Shown: positions 51,433 through 60,500 of the stretch, one piece after another | Layout: each line of letters starts with the position of its first letter | Numbering within the stretch: position 1 is the first letter of the stretch | Assembly: GCF_000422705.1 (NCBI RefSeq) | Contig: NZ_AUGO01000015.1 | Coordinates: forward strand, 45,307 to 109,306 | DNA length: 64,000 bases | Source of the DNA: Flavobacterium soli DSM 19725 | GTDB lineage: Bacteria > Bacteroidota > Bacteroidia > Flavobacteriales > Flavobacteriaceae | Direction: 5' to 3' | The notes under the pieces: generated by a model | The model's database searches: none | Told to the model about the DNA's origin: nothing | What the model saw: only the letters and a program-made list of their open reading frames with translations | Made by a program: the position numbers and the translations under genes

Positions 51433-52515
51433 ATGAAAAAAAAGCTGGAAGCCGAATTAATCAGCATTGCACACAGAATTTTAAAGCTTAAAAACAAATC
51501 GGAATTGGTACAATTGCATCAGGAAACCCAAAAACTGTATGAGAAATTGTCAGTTTTGAAATTTGTGGAGGAAAATTTCGGAGATGTAAAGCCAACTATT
51601 GGTTATAAGGAAGTCGAAGATAAACTGGAAGAGGCTTTTGAAGAAAAAGGAGAAGCTGTAGTGGAAGAAACTTCGGTTAATGAAGAAGTTGAAGAAATAG
51701 TTGGAGCAGAAACGCCAGAAGAAATTGTGTCTGAAGTGGAAGAAGCAACAACAGAAGAGGAATCTGAGGAAGAAACAGTGGATGAAGTTCCAGAAGAAGC
51801 ATTAGCGGAAGAAGATGAAATAGAGGAAACTCCAGAAGAAGAAGTTTCGGAAGTAGAAAAAGAAGCTATAGCCGAAAGCGAAGACGAAGAAGAGCCAGTT
51901 GCGGTTGAAAAAGAAGGAGAAGAACCTTCGGTTGAAGAAGAGGAAGAAGAAACTCCAGCCGAAACCAAAATAGAAGAGAAAAGAGAAACCCTTTTTGAAC
52001 CTACTTTTGAATTGGCTTTTGATAAGAAAGAGGATGTAGAAGAGGTTGCCAAAGAATCAGGGCATCAAATTATTTTTGAAGATTTCCTGGGTTCAGATTA
52101 TAAAGAATTAGAATTTGTAAAGGCTGAAATCGAAAAACATCATGAAGAACCAGAACCTGTAAAGGCCGAAGTTGTAGAAGAAATTGAGGAATTCAAAGAA
52201 GTTCAAGAAGCTCCTGAAGAAGAAGTTCAGGAACCAGCGAAAAGAGAATTTCCAGAAGCTCCACAATATGAAGGGATAAAAATCACCAAAGGAATCACAT
52301 TTGGATTGAATGACAAAGTTGGATTTGTAAGCCAGCTTTTTGCCGGAAGCAACGAAGATTTCAACAGAGTTATCTCTCAATTGAATACGTTCAACACGTT
52401 TCAAGATGCCAAAAATTTCATTGAAGATTTGGTAAAACCAGACTATAATGACTGGAAAGGAAAAGAGGATTTTGAGGAACGTTTTCTTGAAGTGGTAGAG
52501 CAAAAGTTTAAGTAA
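51433..52515 (+). CDS. Highly acidic low-complexity protein of unknown function
   Basis: The 360-residue protein has an N-terminal helical, coiled-coil-like part (1-60, KKLEAELISIAHRILKLKNKSEL). A long Glu/Val/Ala/Pro-rich acidic stretch covers about 70-275. A conserved-looking C-terminal domain (about 280-360) contains ITKGITFGLNDKVGFVSQLF and NEDFNRVISQLNTFNTFQDAKNFI. No signal peptide or membrane segment is seen, so it is probably cytoplasmic. I recall proteins of this layout in Flavobacteria without a function. The acidic spacer would keep the two ends apart or act as a scaffold (inference). Confidence 0.85.
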   Translation: MKKKLEAELISIAHRILKLKNKSELVQLHQETQKLYEKLSVLKFVEENFGDVKPTIGYKEVEDKLEEAFEEKGEAVVEETSVNEEVEEIVGAETPEEIVSEVEEATTEEESEEETVDEVPEEALAEEDEIEETPEEEVSEVEKEAIAESEDEEEPVAVEKEGEEPSVEEEEEETPAETKIEEKRETLFEPTFELAFDKKEDVEEVAKESGHQIIFEDFLGSDYKELEFVKAEIEKHHEEPEPVKAEVVEEIEEFKEVQEAPEEEVQEPAKREFPEAPQYEGIKITKGITFGLNDKVGFVSQLFAGSNEDFNRVISQLNTFNTFQDAKNFIEDLVKPDYNDWKGKEDFEERFLEVVEQKFK

Positions 52516-52533
52516 TCAATAGAAATTTTAATT

Positions 52534-52605
52534 TAGTTGCCACAGATTTCAAGGATTAAAAGAATTTATAAAATCTGTGAAAATCTGTGAAATCTGTGGC
52601 AAAAG
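52534..52605. repeat. GCCACAGATTTCA palindromic repeat
   Basis: TTGCCACAGATTTCA near 52534 is inverted as TGAAATCTGTGGCAA near 52588-52602. The CTGTGAAAATCTGTGAAATCTGTGG run gives short tandem copies of AATCTGTGA. Similar CCACAGATT palindromes are, from memory, widespread between Flavobacterium genes. It lies just upstream of rsmI. Confidence 0.6.
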
Positions 52606-52617
52606 ATAGAAAAGTAA

Positions 52618-53295
52618 ATGTCAAAATTATACATAGTTCCGACGCCAATTGGCAATCTCGAAGACATGACGTTTCGAGCCATTAGGGTTTTGAAAGAAGT
52701 CGATTTGATTCTGGCAGAAGACACCCGAACGAGCGGAAAATTACTGAAGCATTTCGAAATCGGAACACACATGCACAGCCATCACATGCACAACGAGCAC
52801 AAGACGGTTGAGAATTTAATTTCGAGATTGAAAGCTGGTGAAACCATTGCCTTGATTTCGGATGCGGGAACTCCAGCGATTTCTGATCCTGGTTTTTTGT
52901 TGACCAGAGCTTGTGTAGAGAACGGTATAACGGTAGAATGTTTGCCTGGTGCAACAGCTTTTGTTCCGGCTTTGGTGAATAGCGGTTTGCCAAACGATAA
53001 ATTTATATTCGAAGGATTTCTTCCTGAAAAGAAAGGAAGGCAAACGAGATATTTGGCTTTAGCCGAAGAAACCCGAACCATGATTTTATATGTTTCGCCA
53101 CATAAATTATTAAAAACCTTGGCAGAATTCATTACGTATTTCGGCGAAGACCGACAAATTTGTGTTTCAAGGGAATTGTCAAAACTACATGAGGAAAATG
53201 TTCGAGGAACGGCTTCGGAAGTTTTGAAACACTTTGAAGCAAAACCACCAAAAGGCGAAATTGTAGTGGTTGTTGCTGGAAAAGCTACAAAATGA
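52618..53295 (+). CDS. rsmI: 16S rRNA (cytidine-1402-2'-O)-methyltransferase RsmI
   Basis: SAM-dependent tetrapyrrole-methylase-fold enzyme that methylates C1402 in the ribosomal decoding centre. The 225-residue protein starts LYIVPTPIGNLEDMTFRA, then has LAEDTRTSGKLL, the glycine motif ALISDAGTPAISDPGF (about 78-93), VECLPGATAFVPALVNSG and FEGFLP. Relative to the usual 270-290-residue RsmI it lacks the C-terminal helix-turn-helix-like tail, a short form that I recall from Bacteroidota. It is followed by the OsmC-like gene after 71 bp. Confidence 0.93.
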   Translation: MSKLYIVPTPIGNLEDMTFRAIRVLKEVDLILAEDTRTSGKLLKHFEIGTHMHSHHMHNEHKTVENLISRLKAGETIALISDAGTPAISDPGFLLTRACVENGITVECLPGATAFVPALVNSGLPNDKFIFEGFLPEKKGRQTRYLALAEETRTMILYVSPHKLLKTLAEFITYFGEDRQICVSRELSKLHEENVRGTASEVLKHFEAKPPKGEIVVVVAGKATK

Positions 53296-53311
53296 ATCAA
53301 AAACAGCTTTT

Positions 53312-53345
53312 AAAAGATTGACTTCGAGAATTTTTCCAATCTTTT
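53312..53345 (+). terminator. Possible hairpin after rsmI
   Basis: AAAAGATTG / CAATCTTTT is a nine-pair AT-rich stem with a 16-base loop and no clear T tract, 16 nt after the stop. It is weak. Confidence 0.3.
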
Positions 53346-53366
53346 AATCCTTCAATCTTTAAATTT

Positions 53367-53783
53367 ATGAACACACATCAAGTACATACAAAATGGCTCG
53401 GCGAAATGGGATTCGAGCATCAGGGAGGCATTATCAAGATGGATGCTGATGCAGAATTCGGTGGAAACAACGAAGGCTTGCGACCAAAATCAATGATGCT
53501 GGCTTCTTTGGCAGGTTGCACCGGAATGGACATTGCTTCCTTGGTGAAGAAAATGAAGGCTGAAATCGATACTTTTACTATTGATGTTGAAGGTGATTTA
53601 ACCGAAGAACATCCAAAATTTTACCATTCTGTTCGTGTCAATTATAACTTCTTCGGAAGCGATTTAGACGAAGCAAAACTGCAAAAAATTGTCTATCTTT
53701 CGGTAGATAAATATTGTGGCGTGATGGAAATGTTCCGTCAATTTGCAAAAGTAGAAGTCAACATTAATTATTTGAAATCCTAA
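53367..53783 (+). CDS. OsmC/Ohr family peroxidase-like protein
   Basis: The 138-residue OsmC-fold protein carries the two redox cysteines, in SLAGCTGMDIASLVKKM (about residue 52) and in VDKYCGVMEMF (about 115). Relatives reduce organic hydroperoxides using lipoyl or thiol donors. Gly-Gly-Asn-Asn-Glu-Gly-Leu-Arg-Pro just before the first Cys is typical of the OsmC branch. It is immediately followed, without any gap, by the HopJ-family gene, so both are cotranscribed. Confidence 0.92.
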   Translation: MNTHQVHTKWLGEMGFEHQGGIIKMDADAEFGGNNEGLRPKSMMLASLAGCTGMDIASLVKKMKAEIDTFTIDVEGDLTEEHPKFYHSVRVNYNFFGSDLDEAKLQKIVYLSVDKYCGVMEMFRQFAKVEVNINYLKS

Positions 53784-54131
53784 ATGACCCTTACAGCTTT
53801 TTTAAAACAACTTCAAGAAAATCCAAAATCCATTGCGTTTCAAGATACGATCCAAGTCATTGAAGCAAATTACGATTTTACACCAACGGCTTTCCAAAAC
53901 GGAAACCAATACAATAAAGCAGGAGAAAATAATGGTTCTTGTAAAATATTTGCCTTTGCGAAACTTCAAAATCTTTCAAAAGAAGCAACATTGGCTTGTT
54001 TTGGAGCCTATTATTTTGAAGACGTTCTGCAAAATCCTGAAGCAACCGATCATCAAAACATCCGAAATTTTATGCAAACGGGTTGGGATGGAATTCAATT
54101 TGAAGGAGAAGCACTTGTTTTAAAACATTAA
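53784..54131 (+). CDS. HopJ-family small protein
   Basis: The 115-residue protein matches the HopJ family: FQDTIQVIEANYDFTPTAFQNG (read in part FQDTIQVIEANYDF), NGSCKIFAFAKLQNLS, CFGAYYFEDVL and NIRNFMQTGWDGIQFEG. The family was named for a Pseudomonas type III effector, but it is common in free-living bacteria lacking type III secretion, so the real function is unknown. The start directly abuts the OsmC stop. Its last codons lie inside the 68-bp palindromic repeat. Confidence 0.9.
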   Translation: MTLTAFLKQLQENPKSIAFQDTIQVIEANYDFTPTAFQNGNQYNKAGENNGSCKIFAFAKLQNLSKEATLACFGAYYFEDVLQNPEATDHQNIRNFMQTGWDGIQFEGEALVLKH

Positions 54132-54188
54132 GAAATTAAGGCTCATTGAGCCAAACCAGACTTAATTTTCTTACTATCTTAATGGTTC
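54124..54188. repeat. 68-bp ATTAAGA palindromic repeat, copy 2
   Basis: ACATTAAGAAATTAAG pairs imperfectly with CTTAATTTTCTTACTATCTTAATG, around GCTCATTGAGCC. Order and spacing match the copy at 45838-45906. The left arm includes the stop codon of the HopJ-family gene. Confidence 0.6.
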
Positions 54189-54243
54189 AAATTCATAATA
54201 AACAATAAAAATAAAAAATAATTAATTTAAAGCCATATAGAAA

Positions 54244-55941
54244 ATGCGTTGGACAATCAAACCAAAACCAGAAGCAAGCCAAATAAAAACCTTGGCTCAA
54301 GCCCTAAATGTTGAAGAATATATCGCTTCACTTTTACTGCAACGTGGCATCGAAACTTATGAAGATGCCCGACAATTCTTTAGACCATCTTTAGACGATT
54401 TGCACGATCCCTATCTGATGAAAGATATGGATTTGGCTGTTTCTAGAATCGAAAAAGCCATTGCCAATAACGAAAACATTATGGTTTTTGGCGATTATGA
54501 TGTTGATGGAACCACAGCTGTTTCGCTCGTTGCTTCCTATCTAAAGTCGTATTATACAAATGTAGCCACTTATATTCCGGACCGTTATGATGAAGGTTAT
54601 GGCGTTTCCTTCAAAGGAATCGATTATGCCGATGACAACGGAATTTCATTGATAATTGCTTTGGATTGCGGTATAAAATCCATTGATCATGTGGCCTACG
54701 CCAAAGAACGAAACATCGATTTTATCATTTGTGATCACCACCGTCCGGGCGAATTTCTGCCTGAAGCCGTTTCGGTTTTAGATCCGAAAAGAGAAGATTG
54801 CACTTATCCCTATGATGAATTATGCGGTTGCGGAATCGGTTTCAAACTCATTCAAGCTTTAGGGAAAAATAAAGGCGAATCTATCGAAGATTTAGTACCT
54901 TATTTGGATTTGGTTGCAACAGCAATCGCAGCCGATATTGTACCCATGACAGGCGAAAACAGGATTTTAGCAAAATTCGGACTAGAAGTCATCAACTCCA
55001 ATCCGCGACCTGGAATCAAGGCGTTGATTCATCAAGTCAAGAAAAAAGTGTTGGATATTACAGATGTGGTTTTCATTATCGCACCAAGAATCAATGCTGC
55101 TGGAAGAATAAAACATGGTAATCATGCAGTTGAATTATTGTCAGAATTCGATTTTGATCAAGCCGTTCAGTTTGCATCGGAAATAGAAAAATACAATGTC
55201 GATCGAAAAGAACTCGACAAGCAAATCACAATCGAAGCTTTAAATCAGATTCAGGATAATGCTGAAGACAAACGATTCTCAACGGTTGTCTATCACGAGT
55301 CTTGGCACAAAGGCGTCATCGGGATTGTAGCTTCCCGCCTCATCGAAACCTATTATCGTCCTACTTTGGTGTTCACGAAAAGTGGCGACAAATTAGCCGC
55401 TTCGGCTCGATCCGTGAAAGGTTTTGATGTCTATAATGCCCTTGAAGCCTGTTCAGAACATCTTGAGCAATTTGGTGGTCACATGTATGCCGCAGGTTTG
55501 ACTTTAAAGGAAGAGAACTATCATAACTTTAAAAATGCCTTCGAAGAAACCGTCAAAAATACCATTCACGAAGATTCGCTGATGCCGGAAATCCAAGTGG
55601 ATGCTGAAATCGAATTATCCGATATTACACCAAGATTCATCCGAATCCTCAAGCAATTTGAGCCTTTCGGACCTTTAAATATGACACCTGTTTTCCTTAC
55701 TAAAAATTTAATTGATACTGGATTTGGAAAAAAGATCGGTCAAGCCGAAGAGCATATCCGTCTTTTTGTCAAGCAAAATAACTCCGAAGGAATTGCTGCA
55801 ATTGGTTTCGGAATCGGAAATAAATTGGATCTCACCACAAATCGACAACACTTTCAAGCCGTTTATTGTATCGATGAAAATGAGTGGAACGGCAATGTTT
55901 CCTTGCAACTTCGATTGAAAGATATTAAGGAGCATTATTAA
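54244..55941 (+). CDS. recJ: Single-strand-specific 5'-3' exonuclease RecJ
   Basis: Degrades single-stranded DNA in recombination and repair. The 565-residue DHH-family nuclease has motif I FGDYDVDGTTAVSL (about 81-94), then LIIALDCGIKS (motif II), the DHH motif ICDHHRPGE, PYDELCGCGIGFKL, IAPRINAAGR, and a DHHA1 domain with HESWHKGVIGIVASRL and SARSVKGFDVYNAL ... GGHMYAAGL. All motifs are intact and the length is normal. It starts after the palindromic repeat and is followed by a 264-bp structured spacer. Confidence 0.97.
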   Translation: MRWTIKPKPEASQIKTLAQALNVEEYIASLLLQRGIETYEDARQFFRPSLDDLHDPYLMKDMDLAVSRIEKAIANNENIMVFGDYDVDGTTAVSLVASYLKSYYTNVATYIPDRYDEGYGVSFKGIDYADDNGISLIIALDCGIKSIDHVAYAKERNIDFIICDHHRPGEFLPEAVSVLDPKREDCTYPYDELCGCGIGFKLIQALGKNKGESIEDLVPYLDLVATAIAADIVPMTGENRILAKFGLEVINSNPRPGIKALIHQVKKKVLDITDVVFIIAPRINAAGRIKHGNHAVELLSEFDFDQAVQFASEIEKYNVDRKELDKQITIEALNQIQDNAEDKRFSTVVYHESWHKGVIGIVASRLIETYYRPTLVFTKSGDKLAASARSVKGFDVYNALEACSEHLEQFGGHMYAAGLTLKEENYHNFKNAFEETVKNTIHEDSLMPEIQVDAEIELSDITPRFIRILKQFEPFGPLNMTPVFLTKNLIDTGFGKKIGQAEEHIRLFVKQNNSEGIAAIGFGIGNKLDLTTNRQHFQAVYCIDENEWNGNVSLQLRLKDIKEHY

Positions 55942-55944
55942 TTT

Positions 55945-56090
55945 CAGGAGCTTTTCTCGCTGTTCATTACAATCTTTTGCTTGAAAGTATTTTTTTCTAC
56001 GACACAAAAGGAGCTTCCGTTGGTCGCTCTTTTCTGCCAAGAAAAAATATATTTTCAAGCAAAAGGATTTCCATTTCCATCAAGGCTAGC
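55945..56090. repeat. Structured intergenic element, copy 2
   Basis: It starts AGGAGCTTTTCTCGCT, followed by TTACAAT. A 13-bp perfect stem CTTTTGCTTGAAA (55974-55986) / TTTCAAGCAAAAG (56053-56065) has inner TTTTTTC / GAAAAAA and AAAGGAGC / GCTCTTT pairs. It ends GGATTTCCATTTCCATCAAGGCTAGC. The CAATCTTTT and AAAAGGATTTCCA flanks match copy 1 near 34592-34642. Confidence 0.6.
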
Positions 56091-56205
56091 TTCGCCGTTG
56101 GAAACAGTAGTTTTCAAATAAATCGTTCTGCCAATGAGACTTTAACAATTCTATTTAGAATCAATATAAATAAAATAGTATATTTGTTTCAAATAGAATG
56201 TAGTT

Positions 56206-56562
56206 ATGAAAGGAATTGAGCAAATTTATTACAACAACTTTGGAATGTCTTTTTATTGGAAGGAAAAAAATGCGGTAAAATCAGAAAAGATTCAGTTGGT
56301 TTTCAGAGAAACAGGATTTTATTTCACGGTTTCGGAATTGGAGCATTTTGTAGATTTAATTGAAGACAGCTGCAAACGAAACAGCTGTTGCGAAAACTGC
56401 GAAATGAAATACCGTTGTGCAAAATTCCTACTCAAAACGCCAGTCTCTCAAATTGATTTAGCCGTTTCCATGAAAGAACTCGACTCTATAAAAGACCTTG
56501 TAGAAGGAACTTTGTTCAAAATAAAACTAGAAGAATATATCTGTGGAGTAGGGATGAATTAA
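56206..56562 (+). CDS. Small cysteine-cluster protein of unknown function
   Basis: The 118-residue protein has an N-terminal half predicted as beta strands (IYYNNFGMSFYWKEKNAV, KIQLVFRETGFYFTVSELEHFVDLI). The central cysteine cluster DSCKRNSCCENCEMKYRCAK (about 63-82) has six Cys, enough for a zinc or iron-sulfur site. The C-terminus is helical (SMKELDSIKDLVEG). It is probably cytoplasmic. I recall it as a conserved Flavobacterial protein without assigned role. Its stop overlaps that of the convergent lpxH gene by 4 bp. Confidence 0.85.
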   Translation: MKGIEQIYYNNFGMSFYWKEKNAVKSEKIQLVFRETGFYFTVSELEHFVDLIEDSCKRNSCCENCEMKYRCAKFLLKTPVSQIDLAVSMKELDSIKDLVEGTLFKIKLEEYICGVGMN

Positions 56563-57317
56563 TTTTTATATTCTTTTAATTCAAAATTTTCGCCATCAAA
56601 AACACCATACGTGAAATAGCCAATCCAGTCGCCAAGATTTACATATTCTGAATTTTCTCCAACAGAAATTTTCATTGGCAAATGACGGTGTCCAAAAATA
56701 AAATAATTATAATGTTTGGTTTCCAATTTACGTTTGGCATACAAAACCAGCCATTCATTATCCTCTCCTAGAAATTTAACATCGGCATCACCCGAAATCA
56801 ATTTGTTTTTTACCGAAAGATATTGGGCCAATTTCACACCAATATCCGGATGCAACCATCTGTAAAGCCATTTTGAAAAGGGAGCCGTGAAGACTTTTTT
56901 CATTCGTTTGTAACCCTTGTCACCAGGGCCTTTTCCGTCTCCATGACCAATTAGGAAGGTCTTGTCTCCAAAAGTAAATTCTTTATTATCATGATAAACA
57001 GGAATATTCAATTCTTTTTCAAAATAATCCGACATCCATAAATCATGATTTCCTACGAAGAAATAAATTGGAATACCGCTGTCGCGAATTTCAGCCAACT
57101 TACCTAGAACACGAACAAATCCTTTTGGAACAACAGTTTTATATTCAAACCAAAAATCGAATAAATCGCCCAATAAAAAAATGGCCTCAGCATCATTTTT
57201 CACTTCATCCAACCATTGAACAAAACGTTGTTCTCTTGGGAAACTTAACTCAGGAGTTGGAGCACCAAAATGTTGGTCGGAAGCAAAGTAAATTTTCTTA
57301 TTTTGGGACAATTGCAT
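56559..57317 (-). CDS. lpxH: UDP-2,3-diacylglucosamine diphosphatase (LpxH family metallophosphoesterase)
   Basis: Cleaves UDP-2,3-diacylglucosamine to lipid X in lipid A synthesis. The 252-residue calcineurin-type phosphoesterase carries the metal motifs FASDQHFGAP (Asp-x-His), LLGDLFDFWFE (Gly-Asp-x-x-Asp), VGNHDLWMSDYF (Gly-Asn-His-Asp), LIGHGDGKGPGDKGYK and FGHRHLPM (Gly-His-x-His). The length is close to the family norm, and Flavobacteria use this type. The -7 element TATATTTG lies 19 nt upstream. It converges with the cysteine-cluster gene. Confidence 0.93.
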   Translation of the reverse strand: MQLSQNKKIYFASDQHFGAPTPELSFPREQRFVQWLDEVKNDAEAIFLLGDLFDFWFEYKTVVPKGFVRVLGKLAEIRDSGIPIYFFVGNHDLWMSDYFEKELNIPVYHDNKEFTFGDKTFLIGHGDGKGPGDKGYKRMKKVFTAPFSKWLYRWLHPDIGVKLAQYLSVKNKLISGDADVKFLGEDNEWLVLYAKRKLETKHYNYFIFGHRHLPMKISVGENSEYVNLGDWIGYFTYGVFDGENFELKEYKN

Positions 57318-57335
57318 TATTCATTTTTTAAAACC

Positions 57336-57343
57336 CAAATATA
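57336..57343 (-). promoter_or_regulatory. -7 promoter element for lpxH
   Basis: TATATTTG fits TAnnTTTG, about 19 nt before the lpxH ATG at 57317. Confidence 0.45.
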
Positions 57344-57492
57344 GCAAATGTTCAAAGATTTCCTGTAAACGTTTACTATAATAAAAATTTTTCCTATTTT
57401 AATAGTCGAATTCAATGGAGAAAGTAATTTGTAACAATAAAAAACTAATTAGTTAAATATGAATTTTAAGTTAGATTATTCTTAATTTTTGT

Positions 57493-57500
57493 TAAATTTG
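57493..57500 (+). promoter_or_regulatory. -7 promoter element for the giant adhesin gene
   Basis: TAAATTTG fits TAnnTTTG, 47 nt before the ATG at 57548. The rest of the 230-bp divergent spacer is AT-rich without other support. Confidence 0.35.
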
Positions 57501-57547
57501 AAGTTCTTAAACTACGAAACTATATTAAACTACCTAAATTTTCATTT

Positions 57548-60500
57548 ATGAAAAAAATTACATTTTTATTATTAGCGGTTTTCTATTCGGTGGTAGGATA
57601 TTGTCAATTTCCAGATGATCCTGAGAATTTTGATGAAATCACTCCCTTTCCTGGTGGATTACCGACAGGTTGGATCATTGCCAACAATGGCGTTGGTCTC
57701 AACCAGAGTTGGCGACTTACTAACCAAGCACCGCCATATGTTAATGGAACTCAGGCCATGTTTGTTAGCACGGAAGAAATTGGGCAAGGAAATACCTCTG
57801 AAGATTTCTTGATTACAAATTTAGTAACTGTTCAAGAAAATGGGCAATTGCGTTTTCAAGCACATCAAACGGTTCCTGGAAATCAGGGAACAATTTATGA
57901 GGTGCGTTATTCCACCAATATTGCCAACCAATCTGATATTTCGCAATATCAACTCTTGCAATCATGGACAGAACCAGAAATGAATTCAGTTTATGACGCT
58001 TTCGAAGAGAAAGTGGTAGATCTTACTCCAACATTGACAGTAGGTCAGCAAGTTTATATCGCTTTTGTAAGAGTGCATACACAAACAACGGTAGGTGTTG
58101 GTGGTGATAGATGGGTGCTTGATGATGTTAATGTAACGGTTGAGTGTTTTATGCCAACTGAGCTTGATGCAATAAATATTGCGTCTCAATCTGCATTGCT
58201 AACATGGGAACATGAAGGAACAGCTATTAATTTTCAGTATGCAGTAGTTCTAGCCGAAGCATCACAGCCAGGTAATGATAGCCCTTTGATTGAAAATACT
58301 GGTACTGGGGATGTCAATTTTCTTGAAGATAATCTTGATGAAGATACCGGATATAAATATTATGTAAGGGCAGAATGTGAAGAAGGAGTATTTAGTGATT
58401 GGGCTGGTCCTTATTTTTTTAATACAATTCCTTTCGGTACGGTATGTGCTGATCCTATTCAGGTTACTACTTTACCATATGAAACCGATGCCAATACAGG
58501 CGATTTTGGAAACTCTATCGCAGGTCCTCAAGGAACAGATTGTGGTGCAACTCCAGCAGGAACTAACTTCTTGGCAGGGAATGATGTGATTTATAGAGTT
58601 GTAGCTCCAACAGATGGAATTATCAGCATCACATTAACGCCTGGAGCAGCTAGATCTTCGGTTTTTGTATATGATGAATGTACTGATATTGGAACAGCTT
58701 GTGAGGCAGGTCTTGCTAACACAAATTCTACTACTAGAGTTATCGATAACTTTCCAGTTGTAGCAGGAGAAGATTACTATGTAGTAGTTTCTTCTAGTTT
58801 GCCTACACAAACATTTCCTTATAATTTAATTATACAATATGAAAATTGTGACAAGCCTGAAAATTTAGGTTTTGATCAAGCAAATGCTACTCTTGATGGA
58901 GGAACTGCTTCATGGACTGAGGTAGGAACTGCCACTATATGGGAAATTGCCGTTCAAGATGCAGGCATGCCTATTCCTTCAGGTCCAGGTTCATACATGT
59001 CATTTATTGATGATGATGGTGTAGCCGGAGAGGTTTTAAGTACTTTAGAAACAGCTCATCTTTACCAATATTGGGTAAGATCAGAATGTTCTCCAGGAGT
59101 TTACAGTGCATGGGCGGGACCATTTGTCTTCAATACGGCAATTTGTGCTCCAGAAGATCAATGTACTTATACCTTTAGAATGACCGATTCTGCCAATAAT
59201 GGTTGGAATGGTGCTAGAATGCAAATTAGACAAAACGGAATCGTTCTTCCGATTCTTCCTGTTTCAACACCACCTAATACTATTGGAGGAACTTATCCTT
59301 CTGGTGCAGGACCGGTTGATGTAACAGTAACAATGTGTGACGGAGTTCCTTTTGATGTTTTTTGGTTAACAGCAGGTTCACAACCACAACAGTGTATCCT
59401 TTCGGTAATCAACTCTTTCGGGCAAACCATATATACTAAGGTTGCTGGAGAAGGAGTACCTGGTTCAGTTGTTTATAGTGGTATTGTTAATTGTGATGTG
59501 CCACAATGTGATTTAGCACCTACAGCAGTAACAACAACAAATATAACAACTCTTGGTGCAACTGTAACTTGGACAGCTCCAGGAACAGAAAATTTACCAT
59601 ACGAAATTTACTGGGTTGAAACTGGAGGAACACCTCCAACAAATCCAACGGATGATCCATTTCCAGTTACAGGTGTAAATGGGCCAGCAGCTCCTTTTTT
59701 CCACGTAATTCCAAACGGACTTACAGCTGATACAACGTATGATGTGTATGTAAGAGTGATTTGTAATTCACCAGGAAATTCACCATGGTCAGCAGTTCAT
59801 ACTTTTACAACATTGCCAACCTGTCCTAAACCTACTGGACAAGTGGTTACACCAGGATCTATAACTTTAAACAGTGCAGAACTTGTTTGGGTTGAAGGTG
59901 GTATTGCTTCAGAATGGGAGGTTTTATTATTAAGAGCAGAAGATGGAGTAGCTCCAGATGCACCAGGTGTTACTCCTGTTTTGGCTGATGGAGATTTATA
60001 CTACCCAGGTTTAACGGGTGCTACAACTTTAACACCAACGAACTTAGTTAACGCTACAATCTATCACTACTATGTAAGAGCGGTGTGTGGTGGAAACGAT
60101 CCAAGTACTTGGACTGGACCAGTTATCTTTAACACGATCACGTGTGCAGATGAAGATAAATGTGTATTCAGATTCAGATTGACTAGTACTGCTGGAAATA
60201 CTTGGAATGGAGCAAGAATGCAAGTTCGTCAAAACGGAATTGTAGTGGCTACCATAGGAAATAACATGATTAACAATGTCAATGGTGTAGCGGTTAGCTT
60301 ATGTAACGATGTGCCAATCGATGTATTTTGGAGTATCGAAGGAAACCAGCCAGATACAATTGGTTTTGATATAGTGAGTCCATTTACAGATATTATTTAT
60401 ACGATGTTACCAGGAACACAAACTCCACTTACCATTGTATATGATGATAACGAAATTGGAAATTGTGTACCTCCAACGTGTCCAAAACCAATAGACTTGG

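Noticed and set aside
51603..52052. A long serine-rich open frame on the minus strand
   Set aside because: It is the antisense of the Glu/Ala-rich acidic gene (GAA/GAAG repeats read backwards as TTC/TCT); composition and position show it is a shadow.
53784..54131. A type III secretion effector (HopJ)
   Set aside because: The family name is historical; no type III genes are visible, the protein is fused in an operon with an OsmC-like gene, and homologues occur in free-living bacteria.
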